A stretch of 64,000 nt of DNA from Ectocarpus siliculosus (taxonomy: Eukaryota; Sar; Phaeophyceae; Ectocarpales; Ectocarpaceae): positions 215,120 through 279,119 of the forward strand of contig FN648396.1 in assembly GCA_000310025.1 (NCBI GenBank). The letters run 5' to 3'. Below are positions 23,837 to 36,466 of the stretch, piece by piece. Every line of letters starts with the position of its first letter. Position 1 is the first letter of the stretch. Both the position numbers and the translations under genes were made by a program. The notes beneath the pieces are model-generated. The model made no database searches and had not been told where the DNA came from. It saw only the letters and a list, made by a program, of their open reading frames with translations.

Positions 23837-24146
23837 AAGGGCGACAGAACAAGTCCAAACTTCACTTTGCGAACAGCTCGTGACCCCCGCTAAGAACCTA
23901 AGACGCCAAGACGCGAGGTATAGGACATCTTGGGACGAATCATGCCAAGAGCACACCAACACAACTTATTCTAACCCATCACACGTGTCGCGAATCTCCA
24001 TATGCAGGACCGTGTGTAGAGGGCAGACAGAAATCTTGAGAAAAAAAAAAACAAGTGCGAGGTTCGTCGTCCTAAAAGGCGACCCAGGGAGGCAGGTCCA
24101 TCCCCACCAAAAGCCGAAGGCGAGGACGGCGTGGGAGAACCTGAGC

Positions 24147-24710
24147 TCAGTTCATGTCGGCAAGGAAGTCCTCGAGCTCCTCGCCATCCAGCTCGATGCT
24201 GTCGCCCCGGGGGAGGGTCTCTGCGACCACGAGGCGGCCCTCCGTGTCGGACGATGCTCCGGCAGCGCCCTCTGCAGAGAAATTTACAAGACCGAGAGGA
24301 AAGTCGGATGGGACCATTTTGATGGGGCAGGAATACATGTGGTGTGTAAGGCATCGCACGCACAGTGTTGACGAACCTGTACATATCTTTAGCGAGGTAT
24401 GGCGAGTGGAGGAAATCGTGCATTAACTTTCTGCGTGTTTTGTGGTCCACCTTTTTTCCGTATCGATATTGGCCTAACTTAGCAAGTGGAAGGGACAGAC
24501 GCCCGCAACGCGCGCTATCAACCATCGACGTCGATGGGAATGTTGTTGAGAGCTGTGAGCAACTAACGTTTTGTTGCACCTGAGGTGACGGCGTACGGGC
24601 ACAGGAACTTGACGATCTTGGGGTTGTCGTAATCCCAGTGGGAGAGCGTCCGGAGAGCGTGCCCGTGGCGGCGGGATCCCGTGATATAATGGAACAGCTG
24701 GCACCACATG
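24147..24710 (-). CDS. C-terminal three exons of an unrecognised gene
   Basis: Exons 24710-24580, 24473-24364 and 24269-24147 join in phase and end in TGA at 24147-24149. The reading starts MWCQLFHYITGSRRHGHALR, continues through HWDYDNPKIVKFLCPYAV, HKTRRKLMHDFLHSPYLAKD and MYRFVNT, and ends in an acidic tail (DSIELDGEELEDFLADMN). The first exon needs two bases from an upstream exon, so the protein is longer. I do not recognise the family. The next gene upstream on the same strand ends at 24991. A weak GTCGAG donor in its last exon could also splice to 24710, which would make the two a single gene. Confidence 0.6.
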
Positions 24711-24990
24711 CTGGCAAAGTAAAACATAAGTACACGGGTCGTCGGATAGGGCGACAGGCAAGACGCTGGCGAGGAACGTCTGAAAGCCACAAAGAAGTGT
24801 GAACACTTAGATATGGACAATGCCCTGGGCTTTGCTCAAGCTAGAAATAAGGTTGGTCTAAAGTATCGGTGCGTCGACTACATGTACGTACGGGAGCAGG
24901 CAGCTAATTCTTTATGGTGGGAGGACTAAAATAAGACAACACAAGTAAGAGTATTTATTATTTCATCGCAACACAACATCAGCAAAATGT

Positions 24991-27900
24991 TCATCTCTCC
25001 TGGAAGGCTCGCGCTCGACGGTCAGGGAATCCCCCGTTGATCAGCCTCGACCAAGACCGCATCTGCCTGGTGGCCCTGCACGCCGCCGACTCGTGCATGC
25101 CGATCTCGGACACACGCAGAAAATCCATATCGCGGACCGCGTGGAGGAGCATTGGTGTCGCAAACTACATGCAAATAGGGTCAGCACACAAGTGGGTCAG
25201 CAAGTGAGCCATCTACGTAGAAGTACATTTACCCACAGATCCGCGTAGGGCCTTGTTCGCCGCGTCCTTGTCCGACGGAACGGGAGGCTGCCCTTGCATC
25301 ATGGGCACCTGGGTTTCGGGGGGTGCAAGTACGCGAACACGGACGGTGGGGAGAGGTGGCAAGAGACACACGCGCGATCAAGTTCAGCGCTGCAAGTCTG
25401 CAAGTGAGCCCAGTGGGTTACAGGTGCTTCTGTTGTGTTGGTGCCGTCGCTATGGTTGAACGGTGCGGATCTAAGATGTGAAAAACACACTCGGCAAGAT
25501 CCAAGGTGTTGGTAAACCGGTTTTGACTATAAGAGGGGTGAAGCTGTAAACCAAGCCATATGGAAACATACCTAAATATCCTGTTGGAACAAAACACTGA
25601 GACAACGGTAGAAGAACGATAAAAAAAAAATGCCACGGGGCGAATAGTACCCGCGGTATTGTCTCTTCTCTGCTGTGATGCACCTGCCATAGCACCCTAG
25701 AAGCAACACCAACAGCAAACCACCTACTATTACACGACAAATCGGCAACCGCACACACGAAAATTCTCCCATAATGGAATGCCTGGGTTTGTGTGTGAAT
25801 GCCCCTATCGGTAGGACAATTTTGACGTCAATGAAGAACATCCCGTTGGGGCTCGCACAAGAAACAGGGGTGGGGGGGTACGAAAAAAACTATGGTCATC
25901 CGGGCCTACTACAATGTATTTTTGGTACCCCGGCGGTATTTTTCTTTTCTTTTTGGGGGAGGGGGGGGGTTGCACGGAGGGGGACTACGACAAAGAATAC
26001 TACGGTATCGTACAAAACAACGATCACTTACCAACTGCGGATTGACCAGCAGACCTGACCTAGCCACCACGTTCACATGAGCGACCAGGAGGCAGTCGTA
26101 AAGCTCATCCCCGGTCATTCCAGAGTTGATCTGCTTACGGTGAAGTGCCGGAGGCGCCGGTGGAGGCAGCGCGGTGCACGACCGAGGCAGCTCCGCCGCG
26201 TGAAGAGGAAGCGGCGCGACCATCCGCATGGGCCGAAGAGGTGCTGGCGGGATCGCGGCGGCTGGAGGACTGCCCTGCATGCCCGCCGCCCCTGGAAGGC
26301 AGGCGGACCGAGCGGGCGTCGTTGCCGCGCATCGCCGCCGGGAGCGGCCGCGGCGCGAGAAGGTCCACGCTGCCTGCGTCAGACCCCTCACCGCCGTTGT
26401 CGCCGTTGTCGAACCGGTTGGAGTCGACGGTCAGCTCTTCGTCCCTCGAGCCGTTGCCGGGGTCGCTCTCCGGGTCGTACTATGAACCGAACTCTTGCAT
26501 GGGTTGGACGGCATCTTCCGAGTCCTGCATCCACGGGGCGACAGAGGTCGGGAACGGCGGAGGGTGCAAAAATGCATGAGTTGGTCGGATAGAGTGTGGT
26601 ATGCTGTGGGCGGGAACTTTGCCGGCGCTATGTATTTGAACAAATGAACCATCTCGGGCCAACCATGACGATCTACACCCAGTATGTGAGATACGGCCCA
26701 CCCCAAATTTGAAACTCTTGCAGAAACAAAGAAGTCATCAAGCAGGAAATTGCGCATTTTTTTGTCCGAGATTTTTCGTTGCTGTAGGAAACGGCCTTAT
26801 AGGCAGAGGGAGAAAGCAATGGACTCGCATACATCTGTGCAAGAGATGAACTTGTTGGGTGACCATCGAATCGGAGATACAACCGGGGGCCAACATCGAC
26901 CATGTCCTCTTGCGAACCCCGTGGGAATCAAGAAACCAAACTCTTGAGTGGAAGGCCTGTGTCCTTGTAAAATGCATGGTTTATATATTGCAATTCCTAT
27001 GTGGACGCCGCGGAATACTGTATCCAATACCATTCGACTGCCGGTAGCGAAAAGAAAAGAGGGCACATCGCCGTATCGATCGGATTGGATGCTAGTATGC
27101 ATACTTCGCATTTATTGTCCATTGCGGGAACACAGAATATGTGGATGTGTGTCGAGGTTGCTGTTCTTCCCCCGGGTTATATCATTACCCGGGGTATTCA
27201 ATGGCAGGAAAAATATGACCCCCCCCCTGTTTTGTACGTACTGCGGGCGCGCAATTCAGATGCAAAGTTCATCCCCTCCCCGGGGTGCGTCACCGTTGAT
27301 TTCCGATTTGCAAATAATTAAGTGCATGTTGCCGGATTCTCCGGCTGAAGGGACGCCAATGTCGTACCTTTGAATGNNNNNNNNNNNNNNNNNNNNNNNN
27401 NNNNNNNNNNNNNNNNNNNNNNNNNNNNNNNNNNNNNNNNNNNNNNNNNNNNNNNNNNNNNNNNNNNNNNNNNNNNNNNNNNNNNNNNNNNNNNNNNNNN
27501 NNNNNNNNNNNNNNNNNNNNNNNNNNNNNNNNNNNNNNNNNNNNNNNNNNNNNNNNNNNNNNNNNNNNNNNNNNNNNNNNNNNNNNNNNNNNNNNNNNNN
27601 NNNNNNNNNNNNNNNNNNNNNNNNNNNNNNNNNNNNNNNNNNNNNNNNNNNNNNNNNNNNNNNNNNNNNNNNNNNNNNNNNNNNNNNNNNNNNNNNNNNN
27701 NNNNNNNNNNNNNNNNNNNNNNNNNNNNNNNNNNNNNNNNNNNNNNNNNNNNNNNNNNNNNNNNNNNNNNNNNNNNNNNNNNNNNNNNNNNNNNNNNNNN
27801 NNNNNNNNNNNNNNNNNNNNNNNNNNNNNNNNNNNNNNNNNNNNNNNNNNNNNNNNNNNNNNNNNNNNNNNNNNNNNNNNNNNNNNNNNNNNNNNNNNNN

Positions 27901-29167
27901 NNNNNNNNNNNNNNNNNNNNNNNNNNNNNNNNNNNNNNNNNNNNNNNNNNNNNNNNNNNNNNNNNNNNNNNNNNNNNNNNNNNNNNNNNNNNNNNNNNNN
28001 NNNNNNNNNNNNNNNNNNNNNNNNNNNNNNNNNNNNNNNNNNNNNNNNNNNNNNNNNNNNNNNNNNNNNNNNNNNNNNNNNNNNNNNNNNNNNNNNNNNN
28101 NNNNNNNNNNNNNNNNNNNNNNNNNNNNNNNNNNNNNNNNNNNNNNNNNNNNNNNNNNNNNNNNNNNNNNNNNNNNNNNNNNNNNNNNNNNNNNNNNNNN
28201 NNNNNNNNNNNNNNNNNNNNNNNNNNNNNNNNNNNNNNNNNNNNNNNNNNNNNNNNNNNNNNNNNNNNNNNNNNNNNNNNNNNNNNNNNNNNNNNNNNNN
28301 NNNNNNNNNNNNNNNNNNNNNNNNNNNNNNNNNNNNNNNTAGAGAGAGAGGAGAGAGAAAGACCGGGTATATGCAGACAATTAAGGAATAATAAAAATAC
28401 ACACAGAAAGACTACCCATTCGAGATATACCCACAGCAGTCGAACGGGATGTGATGGAGTCTTTTCAGTGAGTGGAGGAAAACCGGCTGGGTACTGGACT
28501 TGTTTCGAGTCTCTTCAAGTCTATACACTGATGATTTATACCCGTGATGCAATAATCGAATTCTGTGTGTGCGTACACTGGATGACTGCAGCACGGTCGA
28601 TGGTAGATTGCGGAGAGCATGGATGCGAGCAGCTGCCTTGGGGGCACGGGGATGTGGCTACTGATCAATGCTTGAAAACAATTGAACAGCGTGCGAGGTG
28701 CGGGCGAGAGCAATGAATGAATGCAACGCTGACGGGGTGCAGAGCCCGGATGCACTGGGTGGGTGCAGAGGGGCCAAAACAGCGACAACGGCCACAGCGG
28801 TCGATTGTACTTAAGTGAGAAGGGAGAACAACGAACGACAGGGCGGACCTAGAAAAAAAAAACCGCGAAAAAAAAGGCAAAACGGGTGCATGTATGCGCA
28901 TGCGCCCATGCGCCCATACATTCCAAACGATGCAGGATATATTCGGGGACAACACGTGAGACTCACCAAGGATGGCGCTCGCCTCTTCTTCCGGACGATG
29001 GTCTTGCGACCCTTCTCCTTCGGAGTCGTGTAGGACTTGGACGGGGATTTGGTGGCCTTGGCGACCGTGCGCCCACGGGTTTGGTGATGATGGGCTTCAT
29101 TCGCGTTGACCTCGGAATGGACACCCCTCGCCGCAGAACGACCTTGGACGCAGCGGGCGGAGGACAT
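24991..29167 (-). CDS. unrecognised multi-exon gene spanning the assembly gap
   Basis: Phase-consistent exons are 26479-26392, 26291-26032, 25308-25237 and 25164-24991 (TGA). An AATAAA signal lies 31 bases after the stop (24955-24960). Their product is acidic then Pro/Ala-rich, followed by MTGDELYDCLLVAHVNVVAR and HAVRDMDFLRVSEIGMHESA. A good first exon lies upstream on the same strand at 29167-28967 (67 codons, GTGAGT donor, phase 0). It starts MSSARCVQGR and ends in a basic, nuclear-signal-like RKKRRAP. Linking it to the rest across the N run is inference. The frame before 26479 is also open (DSEDAVQPMQEFGS) but ends in TAG exactly where a splice acceptor would fall. No domain is recognised. 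A nuclear role is only suggested by the basic N-terminus. Confidence 0.45.
27170..27194. repeat. perfect 8-bp inverted repeat
   Basis: CCCCGGGT and ACCCGGGG are separated by 9 AT-rich bases. It could form a hairpin; no function is assigned. Confidence 0.5.
27377..28339. other. assembly gap
   Basis: A run of N. The sequence resumes in a GA-rich microsatellite, which probably caused the gap. Exons of the minus-strand gene ending at 24991 may be missing here. Confidence 1.
28379..28552 (+). repeat. CCCATTCGAGATATACCC repeat, copy 1
   Basis: The segment from ATTAAGGAATAATAAAAA to GATTTATACCCGTGATGC is nearly identical to 61916-62086, and its first 70 bases recur inverted at 63286-63356. CCCATTCGA and TCGAACGGG within it form an inverted pair. 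Confidence 0.65.
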
Positions 29168-29397
29168 CGTGACGAATAGAGAAGATGGAGAGGCGGAGAG
29201 TGAGAAAACGGAGTCCAAAGGGAGGACGAGAGGGGGATGAGAAGAAATGAGCTCGGGCAACAGCGTGCGCGCGCTTGAACATGAGAGCAAAAACTTGTGC
29301 AAGTTGTGAGGCCACTTCCTCGGACCAATAAACCCACACGAACACCACTCAAACTGTTCGCAGACACCATGTAAACGGCTATACTATCGGGCAGTTG

Positions 29398-29750
29398 TCA
29401 CCTTAGCGCCAGATAACCGCCAGGTTGCACGTCCTCCACAACGTTAGCCAGGGCGCGTGCTGCAGGCTGGCTCTGACAGCGGGCTTTCTCGTTCTTCATC
29501 ACAGAACAAAAAAAAATGTTTTTTTTTTTTCTCATAATTTTTTTTTTCTCGTTGGGTGATGATCTCCGGTTGTACATGTGCTGTACAAGGTGTCGCGTCG
29601 GACAGCAAAGGTACATATCACGTTCGTACGATGACGAGCCAAGATCACAGTGGGCATCTTGGCGATTTCCTGAGCCAGGTTGTGGATACATTTGTCGGTG
29701 TGGTACTCGTTGGTGTAGAGAACGGGATAAGAGTCGTTGCTCCGGCTGCG
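29398..29750 (-). CDS. possible terminal exons of an unrecognised gene
   Basis: On the minus strand an exon-like frame at about 29745-29610 reads NDSYPVLYTNEYHTDKCIHN and LAQEIAKMPTVILARHRTN. A frame ending in TGA at 29398-29400 reads ARALANVVEDVQPGGYLALR. A GTACCT donor and a CTGCAG acceptor allow them to join in phase. No motif is recognised. The opposite strand is also open (29737-30060), so the direction is uncertain. Confidence 0.35.
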
Positions 29751-29779
29751 CAACCCCTACGGATCCACTCGGAGACGCT

Positions 29780-30908
29780 TTGAGGAGCAGCCGCTTTGTC
29801 AGGCACTGCTATCCATCCTGGCGGTAGGGGGGCGGCAGGCGAAGCCGCAGGTCATGGAGTTCTGCAGGACGAGGGTAGTGGAGTCGTCGAGCTGGCGACC
29901 CGAACGGCTTCGTCAATTCGAACGCCTCCAGGTAAATATTTCATGTGAACAGCAGTGTATAGACAGACATCATCGCTGCAGTCCGAGAAGCAGTGCCGTA
30001 TGTTGCATAAGATACCGCACCCCCTTGGACCGATTTTTAATGCCCGATAACAATCCATGACAAAAACAGCAGTGTGTAGGCATATAGCCCCGGCCTCAAG
30101 TGATGGAACTTTTTCCTTTTTCCCAGGGAGTCCGTCTATCTGTCTGTGTGGCATATGATGCGAGTTTTGGTCGGCGTGACGAGAGGAATCTGTTTGAGGT
30201 TGGATAAAACAACCGCAGTACGAAAATGTTGACATCGAAACAAACATTGAGGGCAAGATAGAAGACAGCAGGTCACCTGGGTCCCAACCACTGACGACGT
30301 TACCCACCCGACGTTCGCACAGATGATAACCGCACTTTAATTTTGTTGGAAACGGTTTGGGGGTAATGAATGGGAACCCGGACGATTTGAGTGGGAACGG
30401 TAATTCCAATTGACAGCGGGAAAATATCTGCGGATAAATTTCCGACGACCGCCAGCTGTGGTGTGTTCAACGACATATGAACGGGAATGGTACGTGCGCG
30501 TGCTGCAGTCTGAGAGAGGGAGACTGCACCTAGACTAGACTAGTCTGACTGGTGGAAAACGTGCGGCTAGCCTGTAGCCACGGGCTTGATTGAACGAACG
30601 AAGCGATGTATAAGATATAGCGAACACCTCTCACATGTATATGGTATTGTCTTCGTTACATGTAGCATGTGCAACGGAATATGTATTGTATGTCTTGTGT
30701 GTCATCTCTCGCGCAAGGCCAGAACCGAGATCATAGAGGTGATTTGGCTGCAGTCTGGTAGCCTGCGACCCTCAAGCTCTCGCAAGCATGGTCTCGGTAT
30801 TTTATTTCCAATGCGTGGACTAAGGTTCGCAAAACACAAAGAGAGAGGAAGCGTAGAACTGGTTGAACTCAAACCGAAAGACAATGGTTGACGACAGCCG
30901 CGGAAAAG

Positions 30909-30973
<65 letters not shown>

Positions 30974-31647
30974 AAGACAGAGACAAGGGCGGCGCACAAT
31001 ACGGAACGGGTGGGGTGATCGAAAGCAAGGGCAACATGATGGATCTCTTCTTACGGAAACTCGTGGATATCTGCGGCATGTTTGCGTTTGATAATATACG
31101 CCACAGAGACTTGATGAGACGTGTCATGTCGGACCGCATCGGACCGTGCGAGCGACAGACATCCCCAGCGCGCGACTGAGAAACACGGCGCGACTGAGCG
31201 ATTCATGGGCAAGGCAGTCGGCAGTTACCTTTCTTGCACTTCAGTGTGTTAGTCGGAATTCGATTCCTTTCCTGTGCCCATTTTCTCGCAAGACGAGGAA
31301 GAGTTTGAGTACGGATGAGGGGAAAACGACAGTCAGTGAAGAACTGCTGTTGTAGGGGCAGTAACGAATCAACCGGTATGTGTACCTGCGGTCTACAGCA
31401 GTAGTCGGGAGGGAGACTATAATAATACTTTATCCGTGTGCGTGTTTGCTTCGCTGGCTGCCCTTTTGATACTGGTTCTTATCGGGACGCGTCTGTCAAT
31501 AGTTTAGCCGCTTCCATGGGCGTAGGGCTTGAGAGAGGGCTTGAGAGAGGGCTCCATGGCTCCATCATCATCTGTCCTCTTTCCTCACAGCCTGCAACTT
31601 GATCTTCCTTCCAAGAGATTTATTCTATCGAACTATCCTCGTTCCTG
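29780..31647. other. intergenic with microsatellite
   Basis: A GA microsatellite occupies 30913-30970. A segment near 29990-30055 (GTTGCATAAGATACCGCACC) resembles parts of 10748-10805 and 46893-46935, suggesting a dispersed repeat. CTACAGCAGT lies at 31393-31402. No gene is supported; open frames are short and unspliced. Confidence 0.35.
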
Positions 31648-33097
31648 ATGGCGACGGCAAGTAGTAGTAGAGCCAGAAGTAGCAAGTCGAAAACCCGTGG
31701 GGGTAAAACCGAACGAGATACTGCAGTTCTGCCTGTGGTTGGTGCTATGTATCGTTTTTCCCGCGGGATGATTCTTCACATAGCAGAGTGGGATTACCTG
31801 GGATGGACAATTATATATACAACACCCCCTCAACAACAACAATCTGTGTGGGACTGTGCTCTGGGAAGATACTTTTACGTAGACCCTCACAAAGTTGCTT
31901 CATCTCCGCCCACACCCTCCCCCGTATATAGGTGTCCCGGACGCGAGTTCCGGGGAATTCGCGCACCAGCAGAACAAGTCTGGCGCCAAGTCGGACTGTG
32001 GACGTAACCCTCCGCTGCACTATGCGCGCCAACACCAATGCCGCCATACTGGCACTCGCCAACGGCCTGCAGTACGAAGTGACAAAGTACAACCACAGCA
32101 CCAGGATGCACGAGGTTGTCTAGGTCAGCCCCGGTCTGCTTGCGTTCGGATGTTGCAATGGCTCGGCCCTAGCCTTGGCCACGATCGCGTGCCTACAGAC
32201 ATCAAAGCAAAGGCAGCCAGTCGCCAGGCCAGCTAAAGGTGCAGTTCCCGGGCTCGGCAGTATGGGCGGCGACTCTGTTCGAAGACGGGGACGTGTGCAA
32301 CGTCGCTGGGACCTGGACGGATCGTGTGGCGTCAGGACATCTCCGACCCGACGAAGAAACTTTGTCTAGGGCTTTCGAGACGTACTACGGATGCGGGAGG
32401 GAAGAGCCGTGCGAGAACCTACGATGTCCCTCGTGCTGGGACGATGGTCATGCCTCAGCGCTCGAAGTTAACCAGATCGCGTGTTCTACATATATACGCG
32501 TCCCCCTCGTGGCCAGTTGCGGACAGGGTTGCTTGAAGGGCGGCGATGCCAAAACCGCGGACAGACCCGGGCCGCGCGATGACTGGGCCTTGGGGGGCGG
32601 AGGTGGTGATAATGTTGAGGTATACAAACGGGCCACCGCCACCACCTGACGTTGGAACTGTTGCAACGGACCAATTGACATTGGTCAAGATCCTCTACTT
32701 CCTGCACGAGGGGAACCCTCGTTCCTTGAGCGGGGAGCCGCCTCCGGTTACCTGGTGGGTGCTCGGGTACGAGTATGTGGGGGTTGGTGAAGGAAACGAA
32801 CGTGTGCCCGATTCCATCACGGGGCACCCAACCTTGCTCCTGCGTGGTCGGGGGCTTCCGTTGGTCTTCCCCGTGGACGCCATCCGATGCCAAGTGCACA
32901 TCTATCACCAATGCCCTAGGAGAGGAGATGTCGATCCGGGAGAGGCTTTTGTTTGCGAACAAACCCAAGGGGAGGGTCGCAACACGCGCGCTTGGCACCA
33001 CAGATTCAGGCTGGCACATCCGGGCTCTCACAACGGCTACGATAGGTACCTTTTAAACGAGGTTCACCACAGCGTCAACCAGGACACTTTTGTTTGA
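31648..33097 (+). pseudogene. decayed, probably transposon-encoded gene
   Basis: An ATG at 31648 starts MATASSSRARSSKSKTRGG. Open frames then follow at 31932-32123, 32239-32649 (after a CTAAAG acceptor) and 32546-33097, in three different frames. The middle part reads FPGSAVWAATLFEDGDVCNV and has a CPSCWDDGH motif. The last part reads TDQLTLVKILYFLHEGNP, WWVLGYEYVGVGE and ends YLLNEVHHSVNQDTFV before TGA. The CxxC region and the conserved-looking tail remind me of KDZ-type transposon proteins of algae, with the central core missing. That assignment is inference; a host gene family of unknown role is the alternative. Frame changes between the blocks indicate introns or decay. Confidence 0.4.
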
Positions 33098-36038
33098 GGT
33101 GGGAATGGATCTATATGCTTCTCAACATTCGGATGTTGGGCCGGGACGCGGCCAAATAAGGCCCTCATTGTACGAGCCACGCATTAATTTTTCGTCGACG
33201 TAGAAATTGTACGGGCCCTGAATTCACTGTATACTTGTACGAGTACACGTCGCCACCGCAGAGCTTGTAGATGTTGTTTTGTCGTCTTCCTTTTTGACAA
33301 CGACTCGTTTCGTCCTGTATGCATTGACGTCACAGGATCGACGGTTCTGATGGACCCGACGTGGCGGAGACAAACCCCGAGGGAGACAAACCCCGAGGGA
33401 AAGGGTAAATAGTGCCCTCGGCCTCATGCTCATCATCGACAAAGTAGCACCACATGTTTGGGTTGTATGTTGTATATTCGCGCGTTGTACGGACCGTTGT
33501 TTTAGTTTGCGCCAAGTGTCGTTCATCGAAGCTTTTTTGCGTATCCTTGCGTGCTGCACACTTTGTATTTAGCAGATTAAACCGCGGTAACCGTGTGACA
33601 TCTGAACTACTATACCTCTTGTTGGGGAATTTCATTGGTGTCCGTGTTGGTGTCTGTTCAAAATGTTTTCCTTTTTCTTTGGTGGATATATTGCATAAAT
33701 GGAACGACACCTTTCGGAAAGCTCTTGACGAGACGGCTTCTTCAACGCCGCCGTTTTCGGCGCTGCCACTAATTCTGTTTTGCGGAGAAAAATTGAGCTC
33801 TGAAAAGCGGTTCAGGGGACGTGGTATCTTGTGTCACCTCCGGTACGTGCTGCGGATCTTTTTCTTTTTTTTCCGTACTCGTAGACTGCCTCTGGAAATC
33901 AAAACACATCGTACTCCGGAGTATGCATATTCTGATACCATATTTAGTATAATACGAACACATATCGTCGGGTGAGGACTCTTCAATGGTGGTGCCTCTT
34001 TTGGCACTCTAAATACATGCCAGGTAGCACAGGGTATAGGCAATGCACCCCTGACCAGGGTGGTCTCTCCACAAGGTCTCCGGTACGGCGACCTTGTAGA
34101 ACAACAGTCCCCGGCAGGGTCTCGACAGGGTCTGGACAGGGTGTGTACAGGGTGTTGGTCCCGCAGGGTACGCAAAAGGCGGAGCAAAGTGGCTACGTGT
34201 GTTTGCTCCTTCGTGATCCGGAGACCGCTGATGAATGAATGTGAATCCAACTTTCTCCTCTTGTTCACCAAGCAGTCTGTACGTGAATTATATGTGACTC
34301 CGTGCCTTTCTATGTACCCACGTGAGTGCGAAAGCACCGTCGAATCTTTATATGTACCCACGTGAGTGCGAAAACACCGTCGAATTTCGGCACAAACAGG
34401 AGGAAGGAAAAACTTTGTGCTTCGAGGTGCCAGAGCGGCAGGGCAGGACGCCACATACATTTCACCGCTCAACACGTGGAGGTCTGAGAGAGGGAGTACA
34501 CCACACGCAACACCTGGCGGGTGGCGTGTGGCGCATGGATGTGGAGCCCGATTCAATCGTATCAACATTGCACGAATCTACAAGCCCTGACGAGGTCCAT
34601 GCAGATTGAGTTATTATCTACGGAAGGTGTCCCGATAGCGTCAAAGTCCGGTAGTACCGGAAATTTGTCTTGAAACAGCAAAAGGCATCAACATGCAGTA
34701 CCAAACCGGTTCAGGCACTATCGTACCGCCCCGGTCCAGACCACACAAGGTCCACCACGCACCCAATAGGATTCGGAGACGGTTTACCTAAGAGCTCTAT
34801 GCAGTAGTTCGTTTTCTGTCGGGTTTGCTTGACCGCCACAAAAACAAAACCACGTGCCTTGCCAAACAGGCAGGATGGTCATTAAAGCTGTCTAGACTAC
34901 TTGGAATGTGACAGCAGTGCGTAGGACGTGTGAATGGGAGAGGTTGTCACGACAATTCCACGCATACTAGTGATCATATGTTATTGTTTGTGTGTGTGTT
35001 CACTCGAAGAGACATGAAGAATGGTATTTGGATCCGTACATGCTGCAGCAGGAGAAGTACTGCTGCCACAATACCGACTACGGACTTTCTGGGGAAGGAT
35101 ATATTCTCCTTCCCAGCGTTGTCACGTAGTTCTCCTTCCCAGCGTTGTCACGTAGTATCGTCTACTGTACATACATACAAGAAGCAATACACAATACACT
35201 GGAATCAGGGACAACCACCACATGCATGTTATAGTGGTCGCCTTGTTCGGAAAGGAAACCAGAGACAACAGTGCCCACCCACCCAACCAACAATCATCGC
35301 AGGTAGTTTTCGTTTGGTCATTCTCCTACCACCTAGGCATGAATTCAGTAAGCGGTGGTTACACGCGAACCGTTCGCAATAACACGCGTTTCCTTTGCAC
35401 GGCTAAGTGATACAGCACCGATCATCATCATTGCAGGGACCTTGCGTGGGTACGGTGTCATCGTCGATCCCTCTATCGCACACTATAACGTAGGGTTTCG
35501 GGATCTGTGTTGAATCTTGCAGCAGGTTGCCGCGCCAGAGGAATGATGAGGGGAGGTGCGATGGTGGGTGTGTTCGTATAATTAGCCGAGCGCGCTCCGG
35601 CTGACCAATGAAAAGGCGTCAGTGTCAGCGGGCGAAATCAATGTCCCTGGAAGCGGGCCAAAATTCGAAAAATGAGCAATGCGAATGCAATACAACTCTC
35701 TTTAGATTTTCGTTCACAGAGACGTACATTACAGCTCCGCACATACATGCCGTCGCCCGATTTTAGGGAAGCCACTGATGCAAAGAGCGGAGGCTATAGC
35801 CAAAGGGTTTATTCAAGCCCACCCGAAGCCAAGATTTCGTGTGTGTGTGTGTGTGTGTGCGTGTACAGTGCTAATTCGTGCCCAACCTATTCCTTTGTGG
35901 CCGTAATACATTGATTGATCGTCACCAACGAATCGACGGGTTCAGGGAAAAGAGGTTGATATTGGCTCATGTGAATTAATTCGTTCAATGATAGTGCAGA
36001 GTAGCGCAATGAACTAATCTATCTTCTGCGTTGCAAGG
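33098..36038. other. intergenic with small tandem duplications
   Basis: Visible items: a 16-base duplication near 33366-33400; an 11-base minisatellite of four CAGGGT units at 34114-34157; a 40-base-period duplication of TATGTACCCACGTGAGTGCG at 34311 and 34351; a 26-base duplication at 35105-35156; a GT microsatellite near 35839-35858. No supported exon. The frame 33834-34568 on the minus strand has no coding character. Confidence 0.4.
35600..35700 (+). promoter_or_regulatory. CCAAT-containing segment shared with 63045-63155
   Basis: GACCAATGAAAAGGCGTCAG, followed by GCGGG..., GTCCCTGGA and AATGCGAATGC, also appears in the same order near 63049. CCAATCAAAAGACG recurs at 41694. The CCAAT box suggests a promoter, but no transcript can be assigned. 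It may simply be part of a repeat. Confidence 0.3.
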
Positions 36039-36168
36039 CTATTTCATATATTTCTTGCCCCTGGCCGGAGGCTTTGTCCTTGCATCATAATGCTCGTTGT
36101 CATAGGTGTCAAACATGCACTTGAGTTTGATCTTTGCCACGTCATTGGCATAGACAGAGTCACACGAT
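36039..36168 (-). CDS. last exon of an unrecognised gene
   Basis: A TTCTTCCAG acceptor is followed by 42 sense codons and TAG: DSVYANDVAKIKLKCMFDTY, then DNEHYDARTKPPARGKKYMK. There is no ATG at its head, so it is purely an exon. It needs two bases from an upstream exon. The frames around 36200-36360 look coding, but I found no donor in the right phase. It may belong to the gene at 36467-37483 if that gene's stop is spliced out. Confidence 0.5.
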
Positions 36169-36466
36169 CTGGAAGAAGAGAAGGTTCGTTTCATTGTTGC
36201 CCCGACCCGATCTCTGAATCTCCACTGCCCGATTCACACTTTTTCTGCGTGTGGGATTTCTTGGAGGCTGGACGGAGATGATACCGTTGACAATGCCAAA
36301 CTTATTTCTATCTTCACCACAGCCTGCGACGATCCTGGCGGGTGTACGTATGAGATCCACCGTACTTGCCTACGACGTACTTCCGCGCGGCCACAGACAG
36401 CAAATCAGCACGGACAAAAGCCACAGATTAGCGTCGACCGTCTAAAGTCTAGACTACATAAACAAC

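Noticed and set aside
23971-24792. Single 273-codon minus-strand gene
   Set aside because: It is a patchwork of exon and intron frames; three spliced exons in this interval give a better, phase-consistent protein.
27256-28716. Long open frames across 27377-28339
   Set aside because: They are created by the N run, which contains no stop codons.
30888-31091. Plus-strand frame rich in Arg-Glu
   Set aside because: It is the translation of a GA microsatellite.
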